Assembly (NCBI RefSeq): GCF_900141915.1
Contig: NZ_FQZG01000032.1
Location: 1-42,289 of the forward strand
Length of the DNA: 42,289 nt
Direction of reading: 5' to 3'
From: Tessaracoccus bendigoensis DSM 12906
GTDB lineage: Bacteria > Actinomycetota > Actinomycetes > Propionibacteriales > Propionibacteriaceae
The stretch's first letter is position 1; the number at the start of each line of letters is the position of its first letter. This document shows positions 29,687 through 37,873 of the stretch, one piece after another. Under the pieces are notes generated by a model that made no database searches, was not told where the DNA came from, and was given only the letters and a program-made list of their open reading frames with translations. Both the position numbers and the translations under genes were made by a program.

Positions 29687-30603
29687 GACGAGTCCTACCG
29701 GTATTGGTCGTCCTCGGAACCCTCCTCGTCGGGGCATCAGTTCGGCCAGCCTCTGCAGAAGGCTCCGGCGGCGCCTTCTTGAACGAAGACACGATCGTGG
29801 TGTCGGTGAATGTGCCCGGCTCGTCGGGGGGTGGTGGCCGCGGGCAGGGGAGTGCTGGCGGTGGGGGATCGGCGCCGTCGGGTTGCTACACCGGTGGCGG
29901 TGCGGAGTTGCCCTGCACCCAGTGGGGCCTGGCCTGGCGGCCCGACCTGCAGTGCTACGCCCGCGTCAAGCCCTACCAGCCGCCACTGACCGACCCAGTC
30001 TGGGAGGGCAACACGACCGGGACGATCATCGAGTGCCGCACCGGCACTGAGGGTGGGTGGAGCAACACCTGGGACCTGTGGGCGGCTGCGGCGCAGTTGG
30101 CGGCTCCGCCGGATCCCGCGGAGCTCGCCAGGCGAGCGGTGGAGCGGATGCAACTCGAAGCGATCCGGATGGGTACCTTCCCCGAACAAGCCGAACGCGC
30201 ACCCAGAGACCTCGGCTACGTCGGCTGGAACTCGTGGATGTGGGTCTCCAACCCGACCCCGTCGACGTGGGGACCGATCACCAAGTCCGTGTCTGAGGCC
30301 GGCTACACCGTCACCGCCACCGGACAGGTCGACAAGGTCGTGTGGGACATGGGCGACGGCACCACCATCACCTGCGGCCAAGGCAAACCCTGGCGCTCCA
30401 TCTGGGTCCACAACGAACCATCCCCGGACTGCGGCCACATGTACGCCAAGGATGGCGAGTACACGATCACCGCCACCTCCCACTGGGTGGTCAACTGGTC
30501 CGGCATCGGACAGAGCGGCACCATCACCACGCAGCTCTCCGACACCGCCACCCTGCGGATCGCCGAAGTCCAGGTCGTCAACATCGTCACCCCCGAGAGC
30601 TGA
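29680..30603 (+). CDS. Secreted PKD-like domain protein of the pilus operon
   Basis: A 307-aa protein with a cleavable signal peptide (MLRRVLPVLVVLGTLLVGAS to ASA), a Gly/Ser-rich region (~50-72), and a Cys-containing middle part with paired aromatic residues. The C-terminal ~100 residues look PKD-like: VTATGQVDKVVWDMGDGTTI and DCGHMYAKDGEYTITATSHW, the classic WDMGDG and Y...GxYTITAT pattern. PKD domains commonly mediate adhesion or wall contact, so it may be a pilus-associated surface protein. It overlaps the preceding gene by 7 bp and is followed by TadE after 5 bp. Confidence 0.75.
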   Translation: MLRRVLPVLVVLGTLLVGASVRPASAEGSGGAFLNEDTIVVSVNVPGSSGGGGRGQGSAGGGGSAPSGCYTGGGAELPCTQWGLAWRPDLQCYARVKPYQPPLTDPVWEGNTTGTIIECRTGTEGGWSNTWDLWAAAAQLAAPPDPAELARRAVERMQLEAIRMGTFPEQAERAPRDLGYVGWNSWMWVSNPTPSTWGPITKSVSEAGYTVTATGQVDKVVWDMGDGTTITCGQGKPWRSIWVHNEPSPDCGHMYAKDGEYTITATSHWVVNWSGIGQSGTITTQLSDTATLRIAEVQVVNIVTPES

Positions 30604-30608
30604 CGACG

Positions 30609-31034
30609 ATGAGGCGTGATGGGCAGCGGGGGATGATGGTGGCCGTCGAAACCGCCATCATCCTGCCCGTCCTGCTAGCCATGGTCGGGCTGCTGGTCGT
30701 GCTGGCCACCGGAGCGTTGGCGCAGATGACGGTGGATTCGGCCGCTTCCCAGGCCGCCCGCGCCGCCTCCCTCGAACGCGACACCGGCACCGCCACCGCC
30801 TCCGCACGAGCTGTGGCCGCCTCCACCTTGACCGAGTCCGGCACCACCTGCCGCACCTCGAACGTCGCCGTGAACGCCGCCGGCCTCCGCGCCCCCCTCG
30901 GCACCCCGGCTGTGGTGTCGGTGACCGTGACCTGCACCGTCGACCTCCAGGTCGGCCTCCCCGGCTTCCCCTCCACCCGCACCCTCACCGCCACGAAATC
31001 CTCGCCGGTCGACACCTACCGGAGCCGACGATGA
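30609..31034 (+). CDS. TadE-like pseudopilin (second copy)
   Basis: A 141-aa protein with the classic TadE start: DGQRGMMVAVETAIILPVLL, Glu in the expected place, a membrane helix, then AQMTVDSAASQAARAASLER and a beta-rich C-terminus with paired cysteines (TTCRTSN, VTVTCTVDL). Minor pilin or pseudopilin of the Tad machine. ATG 30609 is chosen because the longer open frame lies over the PKD gene. The stop overlaps the next start by ATGA. Confidence 0.85.
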   Translation: MRRDGQRGMMVAVETAIILPVLLAMVGLLVVLATGALAQMTVDSAASQAARAASLERDTGTATASARAVAASTLTESGTTCRTSNVAVNAAGLRAPLGTPAVVSVTVTCTVDLQVGLPGFPSTRTLTATKSSPVDTYRSRR

Positions 31035-31489
31035 ACCCCCGTCACGCGCTGACCCGCCCCGGTCGGGGTTCTTCCGGGCATGGGAAGAAGCGTGGGGAGC
31101 GGGGAATGGTGTCGGTGTGGGTGTCGGTGGCTTTGGTGGCGTTCATCGTGACCATCGGCATCGGCGTCGACTTCGCCGGCCACGCCAGCGCCGCCCAGCA
31201 CGCGCGCGCCGTCGCCGACGAAGCAGCACGTGCCGGCGGACAGCACCTGACCCTCGACTCCGGCCGGGCCCGCCCCGATGTGCACACCGCCATCGCGGCC
31301 GCGAACACCTACGTCGCCGCCTCCCCCTACACCGGCACCACCACGATCCGCGGCGGCGACACCATCACCGTCACCGCCACCGGCACCTACCGGTGCCAGT
31401 TCCTCTCCATCATCGGCATCACCACCCTCCGCGTCCAAGAGACCGGCACCGCGACCGTGAAATCAGTCCTCGGAGGAACAGAACAATGA
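31031..31489 (+). CDS. TadE/TadG-like membrane protein
   Basis: A 152-aa protein. After a basic N-terminus (SGHGKKRGERG) comes a membrane helix, VSVWVSVALVAFIVTIGIGV, then DFAGHASAAQHARAVADEAA, the spacing seen in Tad pilus membrane proteins. The mature part is beta-rich, with few charges. It has no Glu at the start of the helix. It overlaps the preceding and following genes by ATGA. Confidence 0.75.
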   Translation: MNPRHALTRPGRGSSGHGKKRGERGMVSVWVSVALVAFIVTIGIGVDFAGHASAAQHARAVADEAARAGGQHLTLDSGRARPDVHTAIAAANTYVAASPYTGTTTIRGGDTITVTATGTYRCQFLSIIGITTLRVQETGTATVKSVLGGTEQ

Positions 31490-34419
31490 CCCGCCTCCTG
31501 AGCAGCCTCGCCGCCATCTCCGCGATCGCAGGAATCCTCATCGGCGCACCAGCGCTGCTGATCCAACTCGGACAACTCCCCGGCTTCCTCCCCCGCCTCG
31601 ACCGGCTCGCCGGGATGCTCCTGGCACCCGACTCCGGCCGCTTCCTCCTGGTCCTCATCTGGGCCGCCGCATGGACGCTGTGGGCATGGCTCACCGTCCT
31701 GATCCTCATCGAGACCGCGGCACTGCTGCGCGGGGTGAAAGCGCCCCGCCTCCCTGCAGCGTCGATGCCGCAAGGCCTGGCCAGGGCCCTGGTCGTCGCG
31801 GCCGCCGCCGCGTTCATCGCCACACCCCTCAACGCCGGCGCAGCCCAACCAGACACCGCCTCAGCCCCCGTCGCTGCGGTGCCGGCGGCGGTGGCGCTGC
31901 CCAGCCAGGACCCCCGCCCCACACCCCCACCCGACGTGGCCCCGGCAGAGTCGGTCACGGTCGACGAGGGCGACACCCTGTGGGATCTCGCCGAGGAACA
32001 CCTCGGCGACCCTGGTCGGTGGCCCGAGCTCTACGACGCCAACAAAGGCACCCCCCAGCCCACCGGGCACGTCCTCGAGGACCCCGACCAGATCGATGTC
32101 GGCTGGACCCTCACCCTCCCCGGCCAACCAGCCCGAGCCACCACCGAACCGGCGCCCCAGACCCAGACGCAGCCGGAGACTCCTCGCCGCGAAGCCGTCA
32201 CCTCACTGCTCCCCGCCGAAGACACCGCCCCCGTCGAGACGCCGGCCGCCGCCACCCCGTCGACAGCACCTTCAGTCACGCCCTCCGCCACGCCGTCCGC
32301 CGCCGCGCCGTCCGCTGCCGCGCCCACGGCGATCTCCTCCGCGGCTCCGGCGACGCTGACCCCGCTCCGCGCGGAAGCCACCGCCGTGGACATCGCCGAG
32401 GACTCCGACAGGGTTGATGCGCCGATGTATGCGTGGGAGGTCGCCGGGCTCCTCGGCGCCGGCACGTTCCTCGGTGTCGGGATCTCCACGCTGCTCGGCG
32501 CGCGGCGCAGGGAGCAGTTCCGCACCCGCCGCCCGGGCCGGATGATCGCCACCCCCGACCCGGTGGTGGCCCCGATCGAGCAGACCGCACAGCTCGCCAC
32601 GAGCCTCTCCGGCCTCCTGGTGGCCCGCCTCGACCAAGTCCTGCGCCGCCTCGACCCCCACACCACCCTCACCGCAGTCGTCGTCGCCCGCGACGCAACC
32701 ATCGTCGTCCACACCCCCGACCAGCTCCCCGCCCCCTGGATCCACGACCGCGACGGGTGGCTGCTGCCCAACACCGCCCCCGTGGAAACCGTCGGCGACC
32801 TGGTCCCGGACAGGCCGTGCCCCTATCCGCTGCTGGTCACCATCGGCGCCGACACCTCCGACCGGGTCGTGCTCCTCAACCTCGAACACGCCGGCCTCGT
32901 CACGGTGTCCGGGGATCCGGTGATGAGCGCCGACTTCACCCGCTACCTCGCCGCCGAACTCGCCATCAACCCCTGGTCCGACGGCGTCCGGATCGCCTGC
33001 GAGGGACCTGCCACCCAAGTCATTGGCATGTTCCCCGAACGCCTCGACGCCCACCTCGACGAGATCCTCACCATCGCCACCACGAACGCCGCACGCGCCG
33101 CCAACAACGCCGTCCAGGCGTCTGAGGGCCGCGCCGTGCAGGCCGGCGACGAAACCTGGGCCGCGGCCGCCGTCATCACCGGCAAGCCATCAGAGGACCT
33201 CGAGGAGCTGGCCGCGCTCATCGCGAACCACCCCCACCAAACCGGCACCGCCCTCCTCACCCTCACACCCACCGGAGGGGATCTGGCGCTAACACCAGCC
33301 GGACGCATCCGAGGACTCGGTTTCGAGCTCACCGCCGTCGGCCTCACCGAAGACGAAGCAGCCGGCTGCGCCGACCTCCTCGCCGCCGCCACCCGCGACG
33401 ACACCCCACCGGCACCAGCCGATCAGCTCGTCGACGTCACCGGCAACCTACTCCCCGAACACCGCGCCGACCGCAACAACGACGACACCGACACGGTCGA
33501 GTCGCTGCTCCCCGAACCCGACCACGCCTACATCGACACCGCCGCCGTCACCAGCGATGACCTGATCACGGTGGCGCCCCGGGTGCCGGAGCCGGTCGCC
33601 GAGGCGCTGCAGGAGCGGGATCCGGACCTCGATGCGCAGGTGCGGGCCTGGTTCTCCGCCCACTGCCCCTACCCCCGCCTGTCCCTCCTAGGCCCCGTGA
33701 CCGCCCGCTGCCACGGCAAACCGCTGGCCAAGCAGAAGGCCTACTACACCGAAGCCCTGGCCTACCTCGCCCTCCACCCCCACGGCGTGACCGGCGACCA
33801 GGTCGCCGAAGCCCTCGGCATCACCGTCGAACGGGCCCGCACCGTCATCTCCACCCTGCGCCTGTGGCTCGGCACCAACCCCGCCACCGGCACCCCCCAC
33901 CTTCCCGACGCGAAAAGCTCCCCGCAAGCCAAAGCCAGGGGAGTGGGTCTCTACCTCGTCGAAGACCTCCTCGTCGACGCTGACCTGTTCCGCCGCCTCC
34001 GAGCCCGTGGCCTCGCCCGCGGTCGCGAAGGCATCGAAGACCTTGAAACGGCGCTGCAGTTGGTGACAGGCCGCCCGTTCGACCAGCTCCGCCCCGCTGG
34101 CTGGGCCTGGCTCATCGACGGTGACCGCGTCGACCACCACATGGTCTGCGCCGTCACCGACGTCGCCCACATCCTTGTCACCCACCATCTCCAGTCAGGT
34201 GACCTCGACGCCGCGAAACACGCCGCTACCATCGCCCTGACAGCCGACCCCGACTCTGAAACCGCACGCCTCGACCTGGCCGGGATCATGGTCCACGACG
34301 GCCGCACCACCTCAGCACGGCGGATCCTGGCCGACGCCCTCGGCGACAACGCAGACCTCGACCTCACCCCCAGAGCAAGCGACATCCTCAACGGCAAGAA
34401 CTGGCTCAAGACCGGGTAG
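31486..34419 (+). CDS. Membrane LysM protein with C-terminal BTAD-like regulator module
   Basis: A 977-aa protein, last gene of the pilus operon. Helices at ~6-28, ~52-80 and ~100-118 anchor the N-terminus. A LysM domain (~155-212: ESVTVDEGDTLWDLAEEHLG, VGWTLTLP) binds peptidoglycan and should be outside. A long Pro/Ala/Thr linker follows, then another helix near 325-345, and a large soluble part. Its last ~250 residues read like the winged-helix plus BTAD repeat module of SARP/AfsR-type regulators: LHPHGVTGDQVAEALGITVE and DLETALQLVTGRPFDQLRPA. Members of this architecture occur in actinobacterial Tad loci. It could couple wall state to regulation, or the BTAD part may be a structural adaptor. 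GGAGG upstream; ATGA overlap with the preceding gene. Confidence 0.8.
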   Translation: MTRLLSSLAAISAIAGILIGAPALLIQLGQLPGFLPRLDRLAGMLLAPDSGRFLLVLIWAAAWTLWAWLTVLILIETAALLRGVKAPRLPAASMPQGLARALVVAAAAAFIATPLNAGAAQPDTASAPVAAVPAAVALPSQDPRPTPPPDVAPAESVTVDEGDTLWDLAEEHLGDPGRWPELYDANKGTPQPTGHVLEDPDQIDVGWTLTLPGQPARATTEPAPQTQTQPETPRREAVTSLLPAEDTAPVETPAAATPSTAPSVTPSATPSAAAPSAAAPTAISSAAPATLTPLRAEATAVDIAEDSDRVDAPMYAWEVAGLLGAGTFLGVGISTLLGARRREQFRTRRPGRMIATPDPVVAPIEQTAQLATSLSGLLVARLDQVLRRLDPHTTLTAVVVARDATIVVHTPDQLPAPWIHDRDGWLLPNTAPVETVGDLVPDRPCPYPLLVTIGADTSDRVVLLNLEHAGLVTVSGDPVMSADFTRYLAAELAINPWSDGVRIACEGPATQVIGMFPERLDAHLDEILTIATTNAARAANNAVQASEGRAVQAGDETWAAAAVITGKPSEDLEELAALIANHPHQTGTALLTLTPTGGDLALTPAGRIRGLGFELTAVGLTEDEAAGCADLLAAATRDDTPPAPADQLVDVTGNLLPEHRADRNNDDTDTVESLLPEPDHAYIDTAAVTSDDLITVAPRVPEPVAEALQERDPDLDAQVRAWFSAHCPYPRLSLLGPVTARCHGKPLAKQKAYYTEALAYLALHPHGVTGDQVAEALGITVERARTVISTLRLWLGTNPATGTPHLPDAKSSPQAKARGVGLYLVEDLLVDADLFRRLRARGLARGREGIEDLETALQLVTGRPFDQLRPAGWAWLIDGDRVDHHMVCAVTDVAHILVTHHLQSGDLDAAKHAATIALTADPDSETARLDLAGIMVHDGRTTSARRILADALGDNADLDLTPRASDILNGKNWLKTG

Positions 34420-34560
34420 GACTGCCTGCCGTCGCATGAGAGTGGCGCTGGGTAGCTCGACAAACCTCAGGCTCCTCCCGAGAGCTCTGATCGAACTGTT
34501 AGCCAGCGCCGCCCCTTCACCCGGCAACACCCACCGACTTGCGCATCCACGGGCACACAA

Positions 34561-34587
34561 GGCCGGCCTATCAATCCCAGGCCGGCC
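34561..34587. terminator. Hairpin between convergent genes
   Basis: GGCCGGCCT and AGGCCGGCC pair perfectly around ATCAATCCC. It lies 141 bp after the pilus operon stop and before the convergent DUF2690-like gene, with no T-run, so it may act in both directions. The rest of 34420-34679 contains no gene I can support. Confidence 0.5.
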
Positions 34588-34679
34588 CATGCCCAGCGAT
34601 TCCTTGAGTCCCTGTCCTTCGCGACTAACTCAAAGATCGGCTGTGAATGAGGCATTGGGCTCAAGGTGTTCATCCAGGA

Positions 34680-35156
34680 TCAGGCGCATACCTTGCCACC
34701 ATTTGTGTGGAAGTTGAGGGTTCCGAAGTCGGAGGACAGCCACGCTTGGGCGCATGCAGGGCTGGAGCTGTTAGCGAGCCTCAGGTACGGCGTCCATGTG
34801 GTCGCGCCGTTCGGATAGGGCCTCACCGAGTCGTACGCACCAGCGGCTCGTCCCTCGGAGGTGACCTGCTGCTCAACGGTGACGGTGTTCCGGTAGGCAC
34901 CTGTGCCGACCAGCACCACTCGAGACCAATTCGCGTAGCACATATTGGACCAGCGGAGTTGGACCCAACCCAAGAGCACCCCCTTCGTAGGACCACGTGT
35001 GCCATAGATCGCCCGCTGCGCGACCGTGTATGCGTCGGTGCAAGACGTTGGACTGCCGTTCCCGCCCCAGTCGGCCGCCTGGGCAGCCGACGGGGGCGAC
35101 ACGACCAGCGATGCGGCCAATGCCAGCGAAATCGCCAATGCTCGAATCTTCTTCAT
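34680..35156 (-). CDS. Secreted DUF2690-like protein
   Basis: A 158-aa exported protein. The signal peptide MKKIRALAISLALAASLVVS is followed by cleavage after SAAQA. The mature part, ~131 residues, opens with SPTSCTDAYTVAQRAI, then GVLLGWVQLRWSNMCYANW, the pattern of DUF2690 proteins (Cys pair, LRWS, C..NW). Later parts carry aromatic residues and a last Cys (GGKVCA). Function of the family is unknown; many are secreted by Actinobacteria. ATG 35156 follows GGGGGAC. The longer open frame upstream is ignored. Positions 35157-35389 upstream contain no gene. Confidence 0.8.
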   Translation of the reverse strand: MKKIRALAISLALAASLVVSPPSAAQAADWGGNGSPTSCTDAYTVAQRAIYGTRGPTKGVLLGWVQLRWSNMCYANWSRVVLVGTGAYRNTVTVEQQVTSEGRAAGAYDSVRPYPNGATTWTPYLRLANSSSPACAQAWLSSDFGTLNFHTNGGKVCA

Positions 35157-35389
35157 TAGTTGTCCCCCACCTTGTTCGATGAAGCCACCTCTAGTTGGGT
35201 GGCGCTTATGCCAAAGCATGCCCTAAACGAGTTCTTCCAGGGGGCAGTGAGTGGGCTTTCATCAACTGGAGACCTCGGGCCCCCTGGCCTGACAAGTCGA
35301 CCAGCCCTTCACGACCCTCATCTTCGAGCTCTGGTCGGATCAGATAGTCATCAGAGAAGCGTGGCTGACCTCCGGCAGAAGCTGCCATT

Positions 35390-35848
35390 GACGTGGTCGA
35401 TGCGCTGACTCCTGCCGCGGCTGATGCGCTGACCAGCCCGGCGGAGCGCTACGGCTGCGCCTTCGAACCGGAGGCGGTGGAAATCCTGGTGAGGGACAGC
35501 CGCGGCTATCCCTACTTCCTCCAGGAGTTCGGCCGCACCACGTTGGAACGTGGCCTCTGACAAGCTCTTCACCGCCCAGGACGCCGGGTTCTTCGCGGTG
35601 CGTTGCGTCCACAGACGCGCCATCGAGAAGGAACGTCGCTACCTCCATGCGATGGCCTCGCTGCCTGAGTCTGAACCTCGTAGCGCCGACGTTGCCGCCA
35701 AGATGGGGTTTCCGGCCAGCGAGCTGACCACGGTGAGGCGGTCCCTGATCGACAAGGGGCTGATCTACGCACCCGAGCGTAGGAAATCCTCGCCTTCACC
35801 GAGCCGGGCCTGGACGAGTTCATCGCCAGCGCTGAACGGCCCTCACTG
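35390..35848 (+). pseudogene. Remnant of an AAA-type ATPase gene
   Basis: Three frames give the C-terminal part of an actinobacterial AAA ATPase. Frame one, from 35390, reads DALTSPAERYGCAFEPEAVE and GYPYFLQEFG, then hits TGA at 35558. A second frame continues with GFFAVRCVHRRAIEKERRYL, DVAAKMGF and LIDKGLIYAPER. A third frame from 35783 gives EILAFTEPGLDEFI. Two frameshifts and a missing N-terminus (no P-loop) show it is dead. It runs straight into the IS110 remnant. It is not related to the neighbouring secreted proteins. Confidence 0.75.
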
Positions 35849-36241
35849 AGCCTCGATCCGTTCCTTCCGGGCATGGGTGCGGAACTGATCGCCGCCGCCT
35901 GGGATCTGGCTGGTTATCCGAACTCCGGCCGGCTCGCCTCGGCTGCCGGGCTCGTGCCCGTCCCGCGAGACTCCGGCCGTCGCACCGGGAACCTGCACCG
36001 GCCGATGCGCTACTCGCGGAAGCTGCGCCGGGTGTTCTACCTCTCCGCGTCGGCCGCCATGATGCGCGAGGGACCCAACCGTGACTACTACCTCAAGAAA
36101 CGCGGACAGGGACACAGACACGTCCAAGCACTCATCGCGCTCGCCCGCCGACGCGTCGACGTCCTGTGGGCGCTACTCCGCGACAACAGGCCCTTCGAAC
36201 TCGCCCCACCCATGCGAGAACCCGTGGCCCGAACGGCTTGA
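35849..36241 (+). pseudogene. IS110-family transposase C-terminal remnant
   Basis: Translates to the C-terminal Transposase_20 part of an IS110 transposase: FLPGMGAELIAAAWDLAG, LASAAGLVPVPRDSGRRTGN, RKLRRVFYLSASAAM, YYLKKRGQGHRHVQALIALA, and RRRVDVLWALLRD. The N-terminal DEDD catalytic part is absent; the open frame passes into the ATPase remnant without a start. It is a leftover of an insertion, not an active element. Positions 36242-36372 after it contain no gene. Confidence 0.8.
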
Positions 36242-36372
36242 CAAAGTCATTGAGAATCCACCGATGAGCCTGGATGGTGTGCGGGCGTCGTGACGCAGGA
36301 ATGCCTCTCTGACCGGGAAGAAATAGAGCTTGTCTAAGGTCTTATTCGTCCGATTCGAGAGGTATCTCGTAG

Positions 36373-36702
36373 ATGCAATTCAGGCACGCTCCTGCCGCGG
36401 TGTCGGCAGTGTTTGACGATCCGAATCTCGTGTCGGTCGCGGGCCTTATCCCACTGCTCAGGCTCGCGCAGTGTGCCGGGCTGGCATAGCTGGCTCAGGG
36501 GCGGTTGAGCGTGCCGACGGACAAGGGCTCCCATGCGGGCGCGAAGGTGATGGCGCTGGTGGCGGGGATGTGCGCTGGGGCGGACTCGATCGACGACATG
36601 AACCTGCTCCGACATGGCGGGATGGGCCGGTTGTTCGACCGGGCGTACGCGCCGTTGACGCTGGGATCGGTCCTGCGTGCCGGTACCTTCAACGCGTCGT
36701 AG
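36373..36702 (+). pseudogene. IS1380-family transposase N-terminal remnant
   Basis: ATG 36373 opens MQFRHAPAAVSAVFDD, then VSVAGLIPLLRLAQCAGLA followed by TAG at 36487. The same frame goes on with GMCAGADSIDDMNLLRHGG and APLTLGSVLRAGTFN, ending at TAG 36700. The first ~110 residues of an IS1380-type transposase are recognisable; the rest, including most catalytic residues, is missing. One internal stop and the truncation make it inactive. Positions 36703-36846 hold the promoter of the next gene. Confidence 0.75.
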
Positions 36703-36745
36703 GAGTACCTTGGCCCAAGGCTGCGTTTGTGGATCAGGTCCACCA

Positions 36746-36775
36746 TTGACACCTGACTAGGGACGGGCGTAGCTT
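36746..36775 (+). promoter_or_regulatory. Candidate promoter for the secreted-protein/ABC operon
   Basis: TTGACA (36746-36751) is a perfect -35; TAGCTT at 36770-36775, 18 bp later, is a fair -10. It lies ~70 bp before the ATG at 36847. The -35 is near the end of the IS1380 remnant, so the promoter may have come with the insertion. Confidence 0.45.
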
Positions 36776-36846
36776 TGATTGGGCAGAAGTTCGATCCCGC
36801 ACATCGCTCATTGTGAGGGGCGACCCAACGGAGGGAAGTCTGACTA

Positions 36847-37173
36847 ATGAACCGAGTTCGCACAGTATTTGTCGCCGCACTTGCGGTGCTTTTTGTTTCT
36901 GGGGTGCCGACAGGTGCAGGGGCTGCCCAGGATTCTACCGGGTGGATCACGCACAACGCCCTGTACAACCTCGTCGGTTGCGGCGTGTACAGCGATTGGA
37001 ACACTGCCCGCAGGGTTGCCACGTCCACTGAGGCCTCACCATGCCCTGGCCAGGTCCAGGCCGGGATAAAGGTCGGCTCGTCGACCTATGTTTATGGCCT
37101 CTGGTACAACTACCAGTCTCAGGTGGTCGCGGACCGGACGGGCAGCGCCCACTGGTCCGCCTATCGGACCTAG
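36847..37173 (+). CDS. Small secreted protein, bacteriocin-like context
   Basis: A 108-aa protein with a signal peptide (MNRVRTVFVAALAVLFVSGV, cleavage after TGAGA). The ~80-residue mature part is rich in Tyr, Trp and Ser (ALYNLVGCGVYSDWNTARRV, SSTYVYGLWYNYQSQVV) and ends HWSAYRT; it has two Cys. GGAGGG lies ~11 bases upstream. It heads an operon of lipoprotein, membrane-fusion protein, ABC ATPase and permease, an order seen with exported peptides such as lactococcin-972-like bacteriocins, but no clear family signature is visible. Function unproven. Confidence 0.6.
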   Translation: MNRVRTVFVAALAVLFVSGVPTGAGAAQDSTGWITHNALYNLVGCGVYSDWNTARRVATSTEASPCPGQVQAGIKVGSSTYVYGLWYNYQSQVVADRTGSAHWSAYRT

Positions 37174-37210
37174 TGTTGACGGTGGGTGCGGTGACCGGCG
37201 GGGGGCGGAG

Positions 37211-37873
37211 GTGACTTCAAGTCCCACCGAGTCGATAGCGGCGCGGGTACGAGGTGCGCTGGTGGCGGTCTCGCTTGGTGTAGCGGCGCTTCTTCTCGTC
37301 GCCTGTGGCCAGTCGAATGACGGGTCCGGGACTGACCCGGCGCAGGACGGTGGCCTCTTCGATGAGCGAATCGGGGCGGAGATCGAGGACGCGACTGCCA
37401 ATGGTGCGAGCGCGGATCAGCTGGCCCTGCTTGAGCGGGCGCGGGGCGAGGGTGAGGTGACGATCGAGACGGCTCGGCAGGCGCGACGGGCGTATGCCGA
37501 GTGTGCGACTGCTGCCGGGGTGGAGGTGACGTTCGACGAGACGACTCGCCCCGATGGTTGGGTGAGCTGGGTGACGATCGTTGATGGCTCCGGCGCGGCC
37601 AACACGGAGCAGATCGCCCGTGACTGCGAGCGCAGGGAAGCACTGTGGGTGATCGTGCTGTACAGCACGCAGCCGGCCACCGAGCAGGCGACTGCCGACT
37701 ACCTCGATCAGCAGGCACCGGTGCTGCGTTCCTGCTTGGAGGAAGCCGGTTTCCAGCCCGAACCGGACGCCACTGGGATGGAACTCGCCATCTTGACTAC
37801 GAGAGCGGACGATCCGGTAATGCGCGAGACGGGGGTTATGTGCCTTCAGCAGATCGGCATCGATGGCTTCTGA
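37211..37873 (+). CDS. Lipoprotein of the ABC operon
   Basis: A 220-aa predicted lipoprotein: signal region VAVSLGVAALLLVACGQS with lipobox LVAC. The mature part is helical and acidic (LALLERARGEGEVTIETARQ, RRAYAECATAAGVEV) with several Cys residues (ECATAAG, ARDCERREA, RSCLEEAG, GVMCLQQ) that may pair in two disulfides. GTG 37211 is the best start; GGGGG lies five bases upstream. Its stop overlaps the next start (TGATG), so it is co-translated with the membrane-fusion protein. It may be a substrate-binding or immunity partner of the transporter. Confidence 0.75.
   Translation: MTSSPTESIAARVRGALVAVSLGVAALLLVACGQSNDGSGTDPAQDGGLFDERIGAEIEDATANGASADQLALLERARGEGEVTIETARQARRAYAECATAAGVEVTFDETTRPDGWVSWVTIVDGSGAANTEQIARDCERREALWVIVLYSTQPATEQATADYLDQQAPVLRSCLEEAGFQPEPDATGMELAILTTRADDPVMRETGVMCLQQIGIDGF

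Noticed and set aside
36495..37028. 177-aa minus-strand open frame over the IS1380 remnant
   Set aside because: It is antisense to the recognisable transposase fragment and to the start of the secreted-protein gene.
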